DNA from: Cellulomonas fimi
GTDB lineage: Bacteria > Actinomycetota > Actinomycetes > Actinomycetales > Cellulomonadaceae
Assembly (NCBI RefSeq): GCF_028583725.1
Contig: NZ_CP110680.1
Location: 1,550,001-1,614,000 of the forward strand
Reading direction: 5' to 3'
DNA length: 64,000 bases
Below the pieces are notes generated by a model, which saw nothing but the letters and a program-made list of their open reading frames with translations, made no database searches and was not told the DNA's origin. The translations under genes were made by a program, and so were the position numbers. Below are positions 57,524-64,000 of this stretch, piece by piece (the stretch's first letter is position 1; every line of letters begins with the position of its first letter).

Positions 57524-57529
57524 ACGCTA
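57524..57529 (-). promoter_or_regulatory. -10 TAGCGT of cydA
   Basis: TAGCGT on the minus strand gives a leader of about 85 nt. No -35 consensus is found at the right distance; the GGGACC palindrome occupies that position instead, as at activator-dependent promoters. Confidence 0.5.
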
Positions 57530-57552
57530 AGAAGCACCCCCAGTCTGCTCCT

Positions 57553-57566
57553 GGGACCAAGGTCCC
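57553..57566. promoter_or_regulatory. DosR-box-like palindrome upstream of cydA
   Basis: GGGACCAAGGTCCC has perfect 6-bp arms. The mycobacterial DosR box core is GGGACTWWAGTCCC, so 12 of 14 positions agree. It covers about -36 to -49 relative to the predicted cydA start, suitable for activation by overlapping the -35 region. Confidence 0.5.
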
Positions 57567-57930
57567 GTGTGGTGACAGGGCGTCGTGAAACGGCCGCCCG
57601 GGGTGTCGAGCGTCACCCGGCCCGCGCCGCGCCGGTGACCGCACCGCGCCCGCGGGAGGGCCCTGTGCGATACTGACCACGGTTCCGTCGGCGCCCACAC
57701 CGCGGACGGACCCTTGAGCTCGCAGCACCAGCGCGCATCGCGCGCCAGTCCGCCGCTCGGCCGTGCCGCTCCATCCGGGAGCGCGACGCCGGTGCAGGCG
57801 ACGGCGCCGGCCCAGGTGCAGCAGCCACGACCGACGACTTCCGTCGCCACGCCGAGGGCGTGCGTGACGACCGACCGACCGAGGACCGCGCGTGTGGGGC
57901 GGGGCTCTGCGGTACCCAGGAGCACCACGC

Positions 57931-60900
57931 GTGACCCCCGAGAACACCCCCGAGACCGCAGACGCCACGACGCCGACCGGGGGTGAGGCCGCGCCGGCGA
58001 CGCGCCGCCGCCGGGCGACGCGCACGACCGCCGCCGCACCCGTCGTCGAGCCGTCGGCCGACGCCCCGGTCGACGGTGCGCCGGCCCCCGAGCCCGTCGC
58101 CGGCACCGCTGCGCCCGAGGTCGCCGCCGCCACCGACGCCCCCGCCGAGGCGCCCGCCACCAAGCCCCGCCGCTCGCGCCGCGTGACGCGCACCGTCACG
58201 CCGACCGCCGAGCCCGCCTCCGACGACACACCTGCCGCGCAGCCGACGCCGGACGCCACCGCGCAGACCGCCGCCCGCGCCGAGGCCGCCGCCTCGCCGG
58301 CCGAGCCGTCGACCGCCGAGCAGCCCGCCGCCGAGCAGGCCGTCACCGAGCCCGCGGAGACCAAGAAGCCCGCGCGTCGTCGCCGCGCCGCGGCCCGACC
58401 CGCCGCCGCCCCCGAGCCCGCTGCCGCGGCCACGCCCGCCGAGCCCGTGGCCGCCGCCGACGAGGCGCCGGAGGCGGACGAGGAGGTCGAGGAGACCGCC
58501 GCGGAGGCCGACACCGCGCAGGACCCGGCCGCCGCACCCGCGCTCGACGTCCTCGCCGCGCTCGCGGACGTCCGCCCGGAGCCGCAGGCGCCCACGAGCC
58601 CCCGGCTCGCGACGACCGCGCTGCTCTTCCAGGCGCCCGACCCGTCCGCGGCGCGCCCGCGCCGGCGCCGGGCGCAGGCGAGCGCCGGGTCGCCCGAGGA
58701 GATCTCCGAGGCGGCGCGTCGCGCCGAGCGCGAGGCCGCGGAGGCCGCCGAGGCCGCAGCGGCCGCCGACACCGAGCAGGACGCCGACCCGACCGAGGGT
58801 GTCGCCGGGGCGCCCGAGGCCGCGCAGGCCGAGCGTCCGGCCCGCCGCCGCGGACGTCGCGGCCGCAACGCCCCGCCGCCCGTCGAGGACGCCGACGTGG
58901 TCGAGGAGGACGCCGACGCCGTCGCGCCGTCCGACGAGGTCGACGCCGAGGACCGGTCGGACGCGCAGGCCGCCGACGAGCGGGCCGCCGACGACGAGGC
59001 TGCCGACGAGCAGGGCGCCGACGACCAGGGCGAGGGCGGGCAGCGCCGTCGCCGTCGCCGGGGTGGCCGGGGCCGTCGCAACCGCGGCGAGTCCGCCGAG
59101 CAGGACCAGGACGCCACCTCCGACGCGGACGCCGAGGACGCCGAGCCGCAGGACGCCGACGCGGACACGGACGACGCGGACGCCGACGGCGAGCAGGGCG
59201 GGTCGAGCCGCCGCCGTCGCCGTCGCCGTCGGGGCAGCCGTGGCGACGCGGGCGAGCCCGAGCGCCCGTCGCGCCGCTCCGCGAGCGACGAGGTCACCGC
59301 GCTGCGCGGGTCGACCCGGCTCGAGGCCAAGCGCCAGCGCCGTCGTGAGGGTCGGGACGCGGGGCGCCGCCGCCAGATCATCACCGAGGCCGAGTTCCTC
59401 GCCCGACGCGAGTCGGTCGAGCGGACGATGGTCGTGCGCGAGCGCGCCGGCCGGACGCAGATCGCGGTGCTGGAGGACGGCGTCCTCGTCGAGCACTACG
59501 TGTCGAACCAGGCGCAGACGTCCATGGTCGGCAACGTCTACCTCGGTCGCGTGCAGAACGTGCTGCCGAGCATGGAGGCCGCGTTCGTCGACGTCGGCAA
59601 GGGCCGCAACGCCGTGCTCTACGCGGGCGAGGTCAACTGGGACGCCGCGGGGCTCGAGGGCCAGCCGCGCCGGATCGAGCAGGCGCTGAAGTCCGGCGAC
59701 TCGGTGCTCGTGCAGGTCACGAAGGACCCGATCGGCCACAAGGGCGCGCGTCTCACGTCGCAGGTCACGCTCGCGGGCCGCTACCTCGTGTTCGTCCCCG
59801 GTGGCGGCATGACCGGCATCAGCCGCAAGCTGCCCGACACCGAGCGCAACCGGCTGAAGAAGATCCTGCGCGAGGTCGTCCCGGACTCGGCGGGCGTGAT
59901 CGTCCGGACCGCGGCCGAGGGGGCCTCGGAGGAGGAGCTGCGCGCCGACGTCGCCCGCCTGCAGGGGCAGTGGGAGGCCATCGAGAAGAAGGCGAAGACC
60001 GCCTCGGCGCCCGCGCTGCTCCAGGGCGAGCCCGACATGGCGATCCGCGTCGTGCGCGACATCTTCAACGACGACTTCTCCGCGCTCGTCGTCCAGGGCG
60101 ACGACGCGTGGTCGACGATCTCGTCGTACATCGACGAGCTCGCGCCGGACCTCGCGCAGAAGGTCTCGAAGTGGACGGGCACGCAGGACGTGTTCACGGT
60201 GCACCGCGTCGACGAGCAGCTCGCGAAGGGCATGGACCGCAAGGTCTGGCTCCCGTCGGGCGGCTCGCTCGTCATCGACCGGACCGAGGCGATGACGGTC
60301 GTCGACGTCAACACCGGCAAGTTCACGGGCTCGGGCGGCACGCTCGAGGAGACGGTGACGCGCAACAACCTGGAGGCTGCGGAGGAGATCGTCCGCCAGC
60401 TCCGGTTGCGAGACATCGGCGGGATCATCGTCATCGACTTCATCGACATGGTCCTGGAGTCGAACCGCGACCTCGTGCTGCGCCGCCTGGTCGAGTGCCT
60501 GGGCCGCGACCGCACGAAGCACCAGGTCGCGGAGGTCACGTCGCTCGGCCTCGTGCAGATGACCCGCAAGCGCGTGGGCCAGGGCCTCGTCGAGGCGTTC
60601 TCGGAGACGTGCGAGCACTGCCACGGCCGCGGCTTCATCGTGCACGAGGAGCCCGTCGAGAAGAACGGCCGCCCCGACGCGGGTGCGACGCAGGCGCCCG
60701 CGCCCGCGGAGACCGGCGAGTCGAAGCGGTCGCGCCGCAAGCGCGGCGGAGCGAAGGAGACCGCCCCGGCGGCGCCGCACCCCGGCGTCCCGGTCCTGCC
60801 GGAGGCCCGCGAGGCCGTCAAGGCGACGCTCGCCACGATCGCGGCAGCGGCCGCGCACGCGCACGAGCACCACGGCCACCACGAGGGTGACGTCGCCGCA

Positions 60901-61257
60901 CACGACGACGTCGCGACCACCGTCGACGACGTCGCGTCGGACGGGGGCGCTCCGGCGGTCCTGGAGGAGACGGTCGCGGTGCGCGAGAGCGTGCTGGTCG
61001 TCGAGGACGCGGTCGAGGAGCTCGCGGCGGCGGAGACCGCGCCGGGCGTCGACGCCCCGGCCGACCAGCCGGTGCTCGACGTGCTCGCGGCGCTCGCGGC
61101 GAGCGGCGTCGCCCCGGCGTCGCCCGCCGAGGCACCGGTCGACGGCGAGCCGGCGGCCGAGCCCGTCGACGAGCCGCTCGAGCTGACACCGGTGTCGCCG
61201 GACCTCTTCGAGGACGCGGCCGACGACGAGGAGCCGGCCGAGGCGCCGCACGACTGA
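57931..61257 (+). CDS. rne: Ribonuclease E/G
   Basis: This 1108-aa endoribonuclease has a catalytic core (about residues 480-910) with an S1 domain (AAFVDVGKGRNAVLYAGEV), the catalytic Asp residues in MTVVDVNTGKF and GIIVIDFIDM, and a zinc-link CEHC. It is flanked by a disordered N-terminal arm of about 480 residues with alternating acidic blocks and Arg/Gly boxes, and a C-terminal arm of about 200. The motif LDVLAALA occurs in both arms (205-212, 1049-1056). AGGAG lies 8 bases before the GTG at 57931. It initiates mRNA decay and rRNA processing. Confidence 0.95.
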   Translation: MTPENTPETADATTPTGGEAAPATRRRRATRTTAAAPVVEPSADAPVDGAPAPEPVAGTAAPEVAAATDAPAEAPATKPRRSRRVTRTVTPTAEPASDDTPAAQPTPDATAQTAARAEAAASPAEPSTAEQPAAEQAVTEPAETKKPARRRRAAARPAAAPEPAAAATPAEPVAAADEAPEADEEVEETAAEADTAQDPAAAPALDVLAALADVRPEPQAPTSPRLATTALLFQAPDPSAARPRRRRAQASAGSPEEISEAARRAEREAAEAAEAAAAADTEQDADPTEGVAGAPEAAQAERPARRRGRRGRNAPPPVEDADVVEEDADAVAPSDEVDAEDRSDAQAADERAADDEAADEQGADDQGEGGQRRRRRRGGRGRRNRGESAEQDQDATSDADAEDAEPQDADADTDDADADGEQGGSSRRRRRRRRGSRGDAGEPERPSRRSASDEVTALRGSTRLEAKRQRRREGRDAGRRRQIITEAEFLARRESVERTMVVRERAGRTQIAVLEDGVLVEHYVSNQAQTSMVGNVYLGRVQNVLPSMEAAFVDVGKGRNAVLYAGEVNWDAAGLEGQPRRIEQALKSGDSVLVQVTKDPIGHKGARLTSQVTLAGRYLVFVPGGGMTGISRKLPDTERNRLKKILREVVPDSAGVIVRTAAEGASEEELRADVARLQGQWEAIEKKAKTASAPALLQGEPDMAIRVVRDIFNDDFSALVVQGDDAWSTISSYIDELAPDLAQKVSKWTGTQDVFTVHRVDEQLAKGMDRKVWLPSGGSLVIDRTEAMTVVDVNTGKFTGSGGTLEETVTRNNLEAAEEIVRQLRLRDIGGIIVIDFIDMVLESNRDLVLRRLVECLGRDRTKHQVAEVTSLGLVQMTRKRVGQGLVEAFSETCEHCHGRGFIVHEEPVEKNGRPDAGATQAPAPAETGESKRSRRKRGGAKETAPAAPHPGVPVLPEAREAVKATLATIAAAAAHAHEHHGHHEGDVAAHDDVATTVDDVASDGGAPAVLEETVAVRESVLVVEDAVEELAAAETAPGVDAPADQPVLDVLAALAASGVAPASPAEAPVDGEPAAEPVDEPLELTPVSPDLFEDAADDEEPAEAPHD

Positions 61258-61284
61258 CCCGCCGGCGTCGCCCCGGCACGCCGT

Positions 61285-61330
61285 GCACGACGACGCCCGC
61301 ACCGCGCGACCGGTGCGGGCGTCGTCGTGC
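61285..61330. terminator. Bidirectional terminator between rne and the YihY gene
   Basis: A perfect 19-bp stem (61285-61303 with 61312-61330) with an 8-nt loop lies between the convergent genes, 8 bases from the YihY stop. Confidence 0.8.
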
Positions 61331-61338
61331 GAGCGGCG

Positions 61339-62439
61339 TCAGCGGTGCGTGCCGTCGCCCGGGGCGCCGTCGTCGTTCCCGGTCCGGCTCGCCCGCATCC
61401 GCAGCTCGCGGCCGCGACGGACGTCCTCGGCGGCCTTCGCCGCCTTCTTGTCGCTCGCCTTGGTGTCGCGCGCGGGCAGCTGGATCGTCTCCTCGGCCGC
61501 GATGCCGCCCTGGAGCTCGCGGCCGCGCTCGAGCTCGGCGTCGAGCTCCGCGCCGAACAGCAGCGCGAGGTTGCTGATCCACAGCCACAGCAGGAAGACG
61601 ACGACGCCGGCGAGCGAGCCGTACGTCGCGTCGTACGACGCGAACGTCGTGACGTAGAAGCCGAACACGACGGACGCGACGGCCCACACGACCAGCGCGA
61701 CGGTCGCGCCGACGCTGATCCAGCGGAACTTCGGCTGCCGGACGTTGGGCGTGCCGTGGTAGAGCAGCGCGATCGCGACGACGACGAGCGCGACCACGAC
61801 GGGCCACTTGAGCACGTTCCAGACGGTCACCGCGGTGTCGCTGAGCCCGACGGCGTCGCCGATGGTCCGCGCGACCGGTCCGGACAGCACCATGGCCACG
61901 ACGACGAGCACCGCGATGACCACGAGCACGAGCGTGATGAGCAGGATGACCGGGCGCAGCTTCCAGATCGGCCGGCCCTCCTCGACCTCGTACACGCGGT
62001 TCATGCCGCGCCCGAACGCCGCGACGTAGCCGGACGCGGACCACAGCGCGAGCAGCACGCCGAGGACGAGCGCGAGCCCCGCCTTCGAGTTCGACGTCGC
62101 CGCGTCGACGATCGGCGTGATGGTCTCCGCCGCCTGGTCGGGCGCGCCGAGGTCGGCCACGAGGTCCATGACGCGGTTGAGGGTCTGCTCGGGGTCACCG
62201 ACGAGGCCGAGCACCGAGACGACGGCCAGCAGCGCGGGCGCGATCGCGAGCACCGCGTAGTAGGTGAGCGCGGCGGCCTGGTCGGTGCACTCGTCCGCGA
62301 GGAACTCGCGGAACGTCTTGCGCGCCACGTACTTCCACGACGGCTTGGCGATGTCGCCGGGGGAGTCGGGCTTGCGGGGGTCGTCGGGATCGGGGGCGGC
62401 CTGGGTCGTGCTGCGGCTGCGGGACGGGTCCTGGGACAC
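61339..62439 (-). CDS. YihY/BrkB-family membrane protein
   Basis: This 366-aa protein has about six membrane helices after a soluble N-terminus of 45 residues. Family blocks FLADECTDQAAALTYYAVLA, GYVAAFGRGMNRVYEVEEGRP and YDATYGSLAGVVVFLLWLW are clear. These proteins were once annotated as RNase BN; that is no longer accepted, and the role is unknown. AGGAGG lies 5 bases before the GTG. The C-terminal tail is charged. Confidence 0.9.
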   Translation of the reverse strand: MSQDPSRSRSTTQAAPDPDDPRKPDSPGDIAKPSWKYVARKTFREFLADECTDQAAALTYYAVLAIAPALLAVVSVLGLVGDPEQTLNRVMDLVADLGAPDQAAETITPIVDAATSNSKAGLALVLGVLLALWSASGYVAAFGRGMNRVYEVEEGRPIWKLRPVILLITLVLVVIAVLVVVAMVLSGPVARTIGDAVGLSDTAVTVWNVLKWPVVVALVVVAIALLYHGTPNVRQPKFRWISVGATVALVVWAVASVVFGFYVTTFASYDATYGSLAGVVVFLLWLWISNLALLFGAELDAELERGRELQGGIAAEETIQLPARDTKASDKKAAKAAEDVRRGRELRMRASRTGNDDGAPGDGTHR

Positions 62440-62567
62440 GACGCCTCCTGGTGGGACGCGGCGGCTGCGGGACGCCTCTTGCCCGACTCGGTCCGACCTG
62501 GTGAGGCTAGGTCGGACCACCGGGGGGCGCACCTGGACCGCTGCCCGGTCCGGCCGCGGCGTGCTCG

Positions 62568-63188
62568 TCAGGACGCGACGGCGACCCCGCGGACGTGCGG
62601 CAGGCGGACGTCGGCGGCCCGTGCCTCGATGCGCGCGAGCCACCCGTCCCGTCGGGCGGGGGAGACCTCGGCGACCCGGGGATGGCTGAGCCAGCGCGCG
62701 GGGACGCCCATCTTCTGCCAGACCCCGCGGACCGACGCCTTGTGCGCGGTGTTGCCGAACACCCACCGGTACGCCGGTCCGGGCGTGGCCATGGTCGTCG
62801 CCACGGTGACGCGGCGCAGGCGCGCGAACCGGCCGCGGGGCAGCCCGAGGACGCCGTCGTCGTAGGCCCAGCCCGGCACGAGCACCTTGTCGTAGAACCC
62901 CTTCATCACGGCGGGCGCGGTCTCCCACCAGACCGGGTGCACGAGGACGAGGTGGTCGGTGGCGTCGATGCGGTCCTGGAGGTCGCGGACCTGCGGGTCG
63001 AGCGTGCGATGCTCGCGCCAGGCGGCGAGGTCGGCACGGCGCATCACGGGGTCGAACCCGAGCGCGTCGAGGTCGACGAGATCGGTCTCGTGACCCGCGC
63101 GCCGGGCGCCGCGCTCGGCGGCGTGGGCGAGCGCGTGGCAGAAGCTGCCCTCGTAGGGGTGGTTGACGACGATCGTGGTGCGCACCAT
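62568..63188 (-). CDS. NAD(P)H dehydrogenase (quinone)/flavodoxin-fold oxidoreductase
   Basis: This 206-aa flavoprotein of the KefF/NQO type has the FMN-loop region VVNHPYEGSFCHALAH and the active-site block LVLVHPVWWETAPAVMKGFYDKVL. It reduces quinones or related electrophiles with NAD(P)H. AGGAGG lies 2 bases before ATG 63188 and 5 before GTG 63185; the start is between these. It is divergent from a TetR repressor with three palindromes in the gap, so it is likely induced by a compound that releases the repressor. Confidence 0.88.
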   Translation of the reverse strand: MVRTTIVVNHPYEGSFCHALAHAAERGARRAGHETDLVDLDALGFDPVMRRADLAAWREHRTLDPQVRDLQDRIDATDHLVLVHPVWWETAPAVMKGFYDKVLVPGWAYDDGVLGLPRGRFARLRRVTVATTMATPGPAYRWVFGNTAHKASVRGVWQKMGVPARWLSHPRVAEVSPARRDGWLARIEARAADVRLPHVRGVAVAS

Positions 63189-63195
63189 GGCCTCC

Positions 63196-63244
63196 TGAAC
63201 AGTGTTCAATTGAACGGTGTTCAGGTTGCGGTGAACGCTGTTCA
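63196..63244. promoter_or_regulatory. Three 13-bp operator palindromes between the oxidoreductase and tetR genes
   Basis: TGAAC-N3-GTTCA copies occur at 63196-63208 (perfect), 63211-63223 and 63232-63244, starting 15 and 21 bases apart. Copy 3 sits inside the spacer of the oxidoreductase promoter and copy 2 over its start point. Confidence 0.75.
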
Positions 63245-63252
63245 GTTGTCAA
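63223..63252 (-). promoter_or_regulatory. Promoter of the oxidoreductase gene
   Basis: On the minus strand TTGACA (63252-63247) and CAACCT (63228-63223) are separated by 18 bases. The -35 is a perfect consensus. Confidence 0.65.
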
Positions 63253-63282
63253 GGTGGGACGTCGCCGGACGCGGGAGGTGGG

Positions 63283-63849
63283 ATGGCGCAGCGGCTCGAC
63301 CGCGAGCGGATCGTCCGTCGCGCGCTCGACCTCCTCGACGAGGTCGGCCTCGACGGCCTCACGCTGCGCCGGCTCGCCGGCGACCTCGGTGTCCAGGTGG
63401 CGGCGCTGTACTGGCACGTCCCGAGCAAGGCCGCGCTGCTCGACGAGATGGCCACCACGATGCTGCGGGACCTCATCGTCGCGGCCGAGCCCGAGATCCG
63501 GGACCTCGTCGGGGAGCCCTGGCAGGACTGCGTGCGCGTCTCGGCCGACCGGTTCCGTGCGGCGCTCCTGAGCCGCCGCGACGGCGCACGCGTGTTCAGC
63601 GGCACGTACGTGACCGACGAACGCCTGCGCGGGTGGGTCGAGCTCCCGCTCTCGATCCTCGTCGGGGCGGGGTTCTCCGTCGAGGACGCGACCCGTGCGT
63701 GGTCGACGCTGCTGGCGTACGTCGTCGGATTCGCCGTCGAGGAGCAGGCGCGTCCGGCGGGCGACGACGACTCTGACGCGCGCTTCACCTTCGGCGTGGA
63801 CCTCGTCGTCGGCGGGCTCGAGGCGAGGCTCGCCGCCGCGGCGGTGTGA
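63283..63849 (+). CDS. TetR-family repressor
   Basis: This 188-aa regulator has an N-terminal TetR helix-turn-helix (LTLRRLAGDLGVQVAALYWHV) and a C-terminal domain of the tetracycline-repressor class. It is divergent from the oxidoreductase gene and probably binds the three palindromes in the shared gap. The ligand is unknown. A short 12-bp tandem repeat begins just after its stop. Confidence 0.9.
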   Translation: MAQRLDRERIVRRALDLLDEVGLDGLTLRRLAGDLGVQVAALYWHVPSKAALLDEMATTMLRDLIVAAEPEIRDLVGEPWQDCVRVSADRFRAALLSRRDGARVFSGTYVTDERLRGWVELPLSILVGAGFSVEDATRAWSTLLAYVVGFAVEEQARPAGDDDSDARFTFGVDLVVGGLEARLAAAAV

Positions 63850-63851
63850 GC

Positions 63852-63884
63852 GGCGGTGCGAGTGGCGGTGCGGGTGGCGGTGTG
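63852..63884. repeat. 12-bp tandem repeat after the TetR gene
   Basis: Units GGCGGTGCGAGT, GGCGGTGCGGGT and a partial third lie just past the TetR stop. No function is evident. Confidence 0.6.
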
Positions 63885-63908
63885 ACCAGCGTCGCCCCCC
63901 GCGGCGGT

Positions 63909-63937
63909 TTGACCCTGGCTCACGCGGTCCGTACCCT
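63909..63937 (+). promoter_or_regulatory. Strong promoter reading out of the window
   Basis: TTGACC (63909-63914) and TACCCT (63932-63937) are separated by 17 bases. Transcription from about 63944 leaves the window with at least 55 nt of leader. In related genomes rplU-rpmA-obg follow rne, so this may be the rplU promoter. Confidence 0.65.
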
Positions 63938-64000
63938 AGAACGTCGGCGCGTCGTGTGCGCGCTGGTCATGTGTGCCGCCGCAACGGCGTCGACGCGACT

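Larger units (their letters stand above)
57434..57930. other. Divergent regulatory gap between cydA and rne
   Basis: The 497-bp gap has no supported gene. On the minus side it holds the cydA -10 (57524-57529) and an upstream palindrome. On the plus side a -10-like GATACT (57669-57674), without a good -35, could give rne a leader of about 250 nt; long rne leaders mediate autoregulation in Escherichia coli, so the same is possible here. Confidence 0.45.

Noticed and set aside
57567..57600. CRP- or Rex-like site upstream of cydA
   Set aside because: Only half-sites (GTGA, TTTCAC) at wrong spacing could be seen; the GGGACC palindrome is the only good dyad.
57613..61302. Very long open frame antisense to rne, over 1200 codons
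   Set aside because: High-GC DNA leaves antisense frames open. It has no domain, mirrors the Pro/Arg-rich codons of RNase E and crosses the rne start and terminator.

Overview
The window is chromosomal core sequence from a very high-GC actinobacterium (well over 70% G+C by eye, not computed). Gene content and order match Micrococcales, most likely the Cellulomonas group: mtrA-mtrB-lpqB-comF-hpf-secA, ndgR/leuCD, rpmB-DAK2-recG, rsmD-coaD-sepIVA-DUF177-rpmF-rnc-mutM, cydABDC and rne. The genus is inferred from synteny only. I see no transposase, integrase, phage gene, CRISPR array or rRNA. There are two tRNA genes, for Gln(CTG) and Glu(CTC).

Layout. 1-7.9 kb: a truncated SpoIIM-like gene, an AlkZ-type DNA glycosylase homologue, and a tightly coupled minus-strand envelope cluster (DUF58, MoxR, DUF4350, DUF4129 and a multi-spanning membrane protein). 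8-19.3 kb: MtrAB-LpqB cell-envelope signalling, ComF, long-form hibernation factor HPF with a structured leader, an AlkX/YcaQ-type glycosylase, an EamA transporter and SecA. 19.3-24.9 kb: accessory and poorly known genes (Rv3235-like, LysM protein, an unknown 176-aa protein, a small HTH protein, a CpaB/CpaE-like pair, DUF6912). 25-34.5 kb: the tRNAs, the leucine regulator NdgR divergent from leuCD, murA, plsC, gpsA, a trans-sulfuration PLP enzyme and ddl. 34.5-48.8 kb: DUF3515 lipoprotein, thiL, a GNAT enzyme, rpmB, a DAK2/FakA-like protein, recG, an ABC pair, rsmD, coaD, sepIVA, DUF177, rpmF, rnc, mutM and a hydroxyacid dehydrogenase. 48.8-57.9 kb: a DosR-like regulator convergent with a DosS-like GAF kinase that ends the cydA-cydB-cydD-cydC operon. 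57.9-64 kb: RNase E/G, a YihY protein, a quinone reductase-like gene divergent from a TetR repressor, and a strong promoter pointing out of the window (probably rplU by synteny).

How the genes work together. Several stretches build or remodel the envelope (MtrAB-LpqB, SecA, murA, ddl, SepIVA). Ribosome production and maintenance are covered by rpmB, rpmF, rnc, rsmD, DUF177, HPF and rne. Low-oxygen respiration is handled by cytochrome bd, its CydDC exporter and a DosRS-like pair. Two recurrent features are many 4-bp GTGA/ATGA gene overlaps (translational coupling) and many start codons 5-8 bases after a -10-like hexamer (leaderless transcripts).

The most interesting non-gene signals are a DosR-box-like palindrome positioned over the cydA -35 region, three 13-bp palindromes in the quinone reductase/TetR gap with one inside the promoter spacer, mutually exclusive pairing segments in the hpf leader, one short element that can serve as the -10 for two divergent genes (dosR-like and the hydroxyacid dehydrogenase), and a duplicated LDVLAALA motif in the disordered arms of RNase E. 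I did not find a convincing wholly new multi-gene system; most of the window is conserved actinobacterial core.
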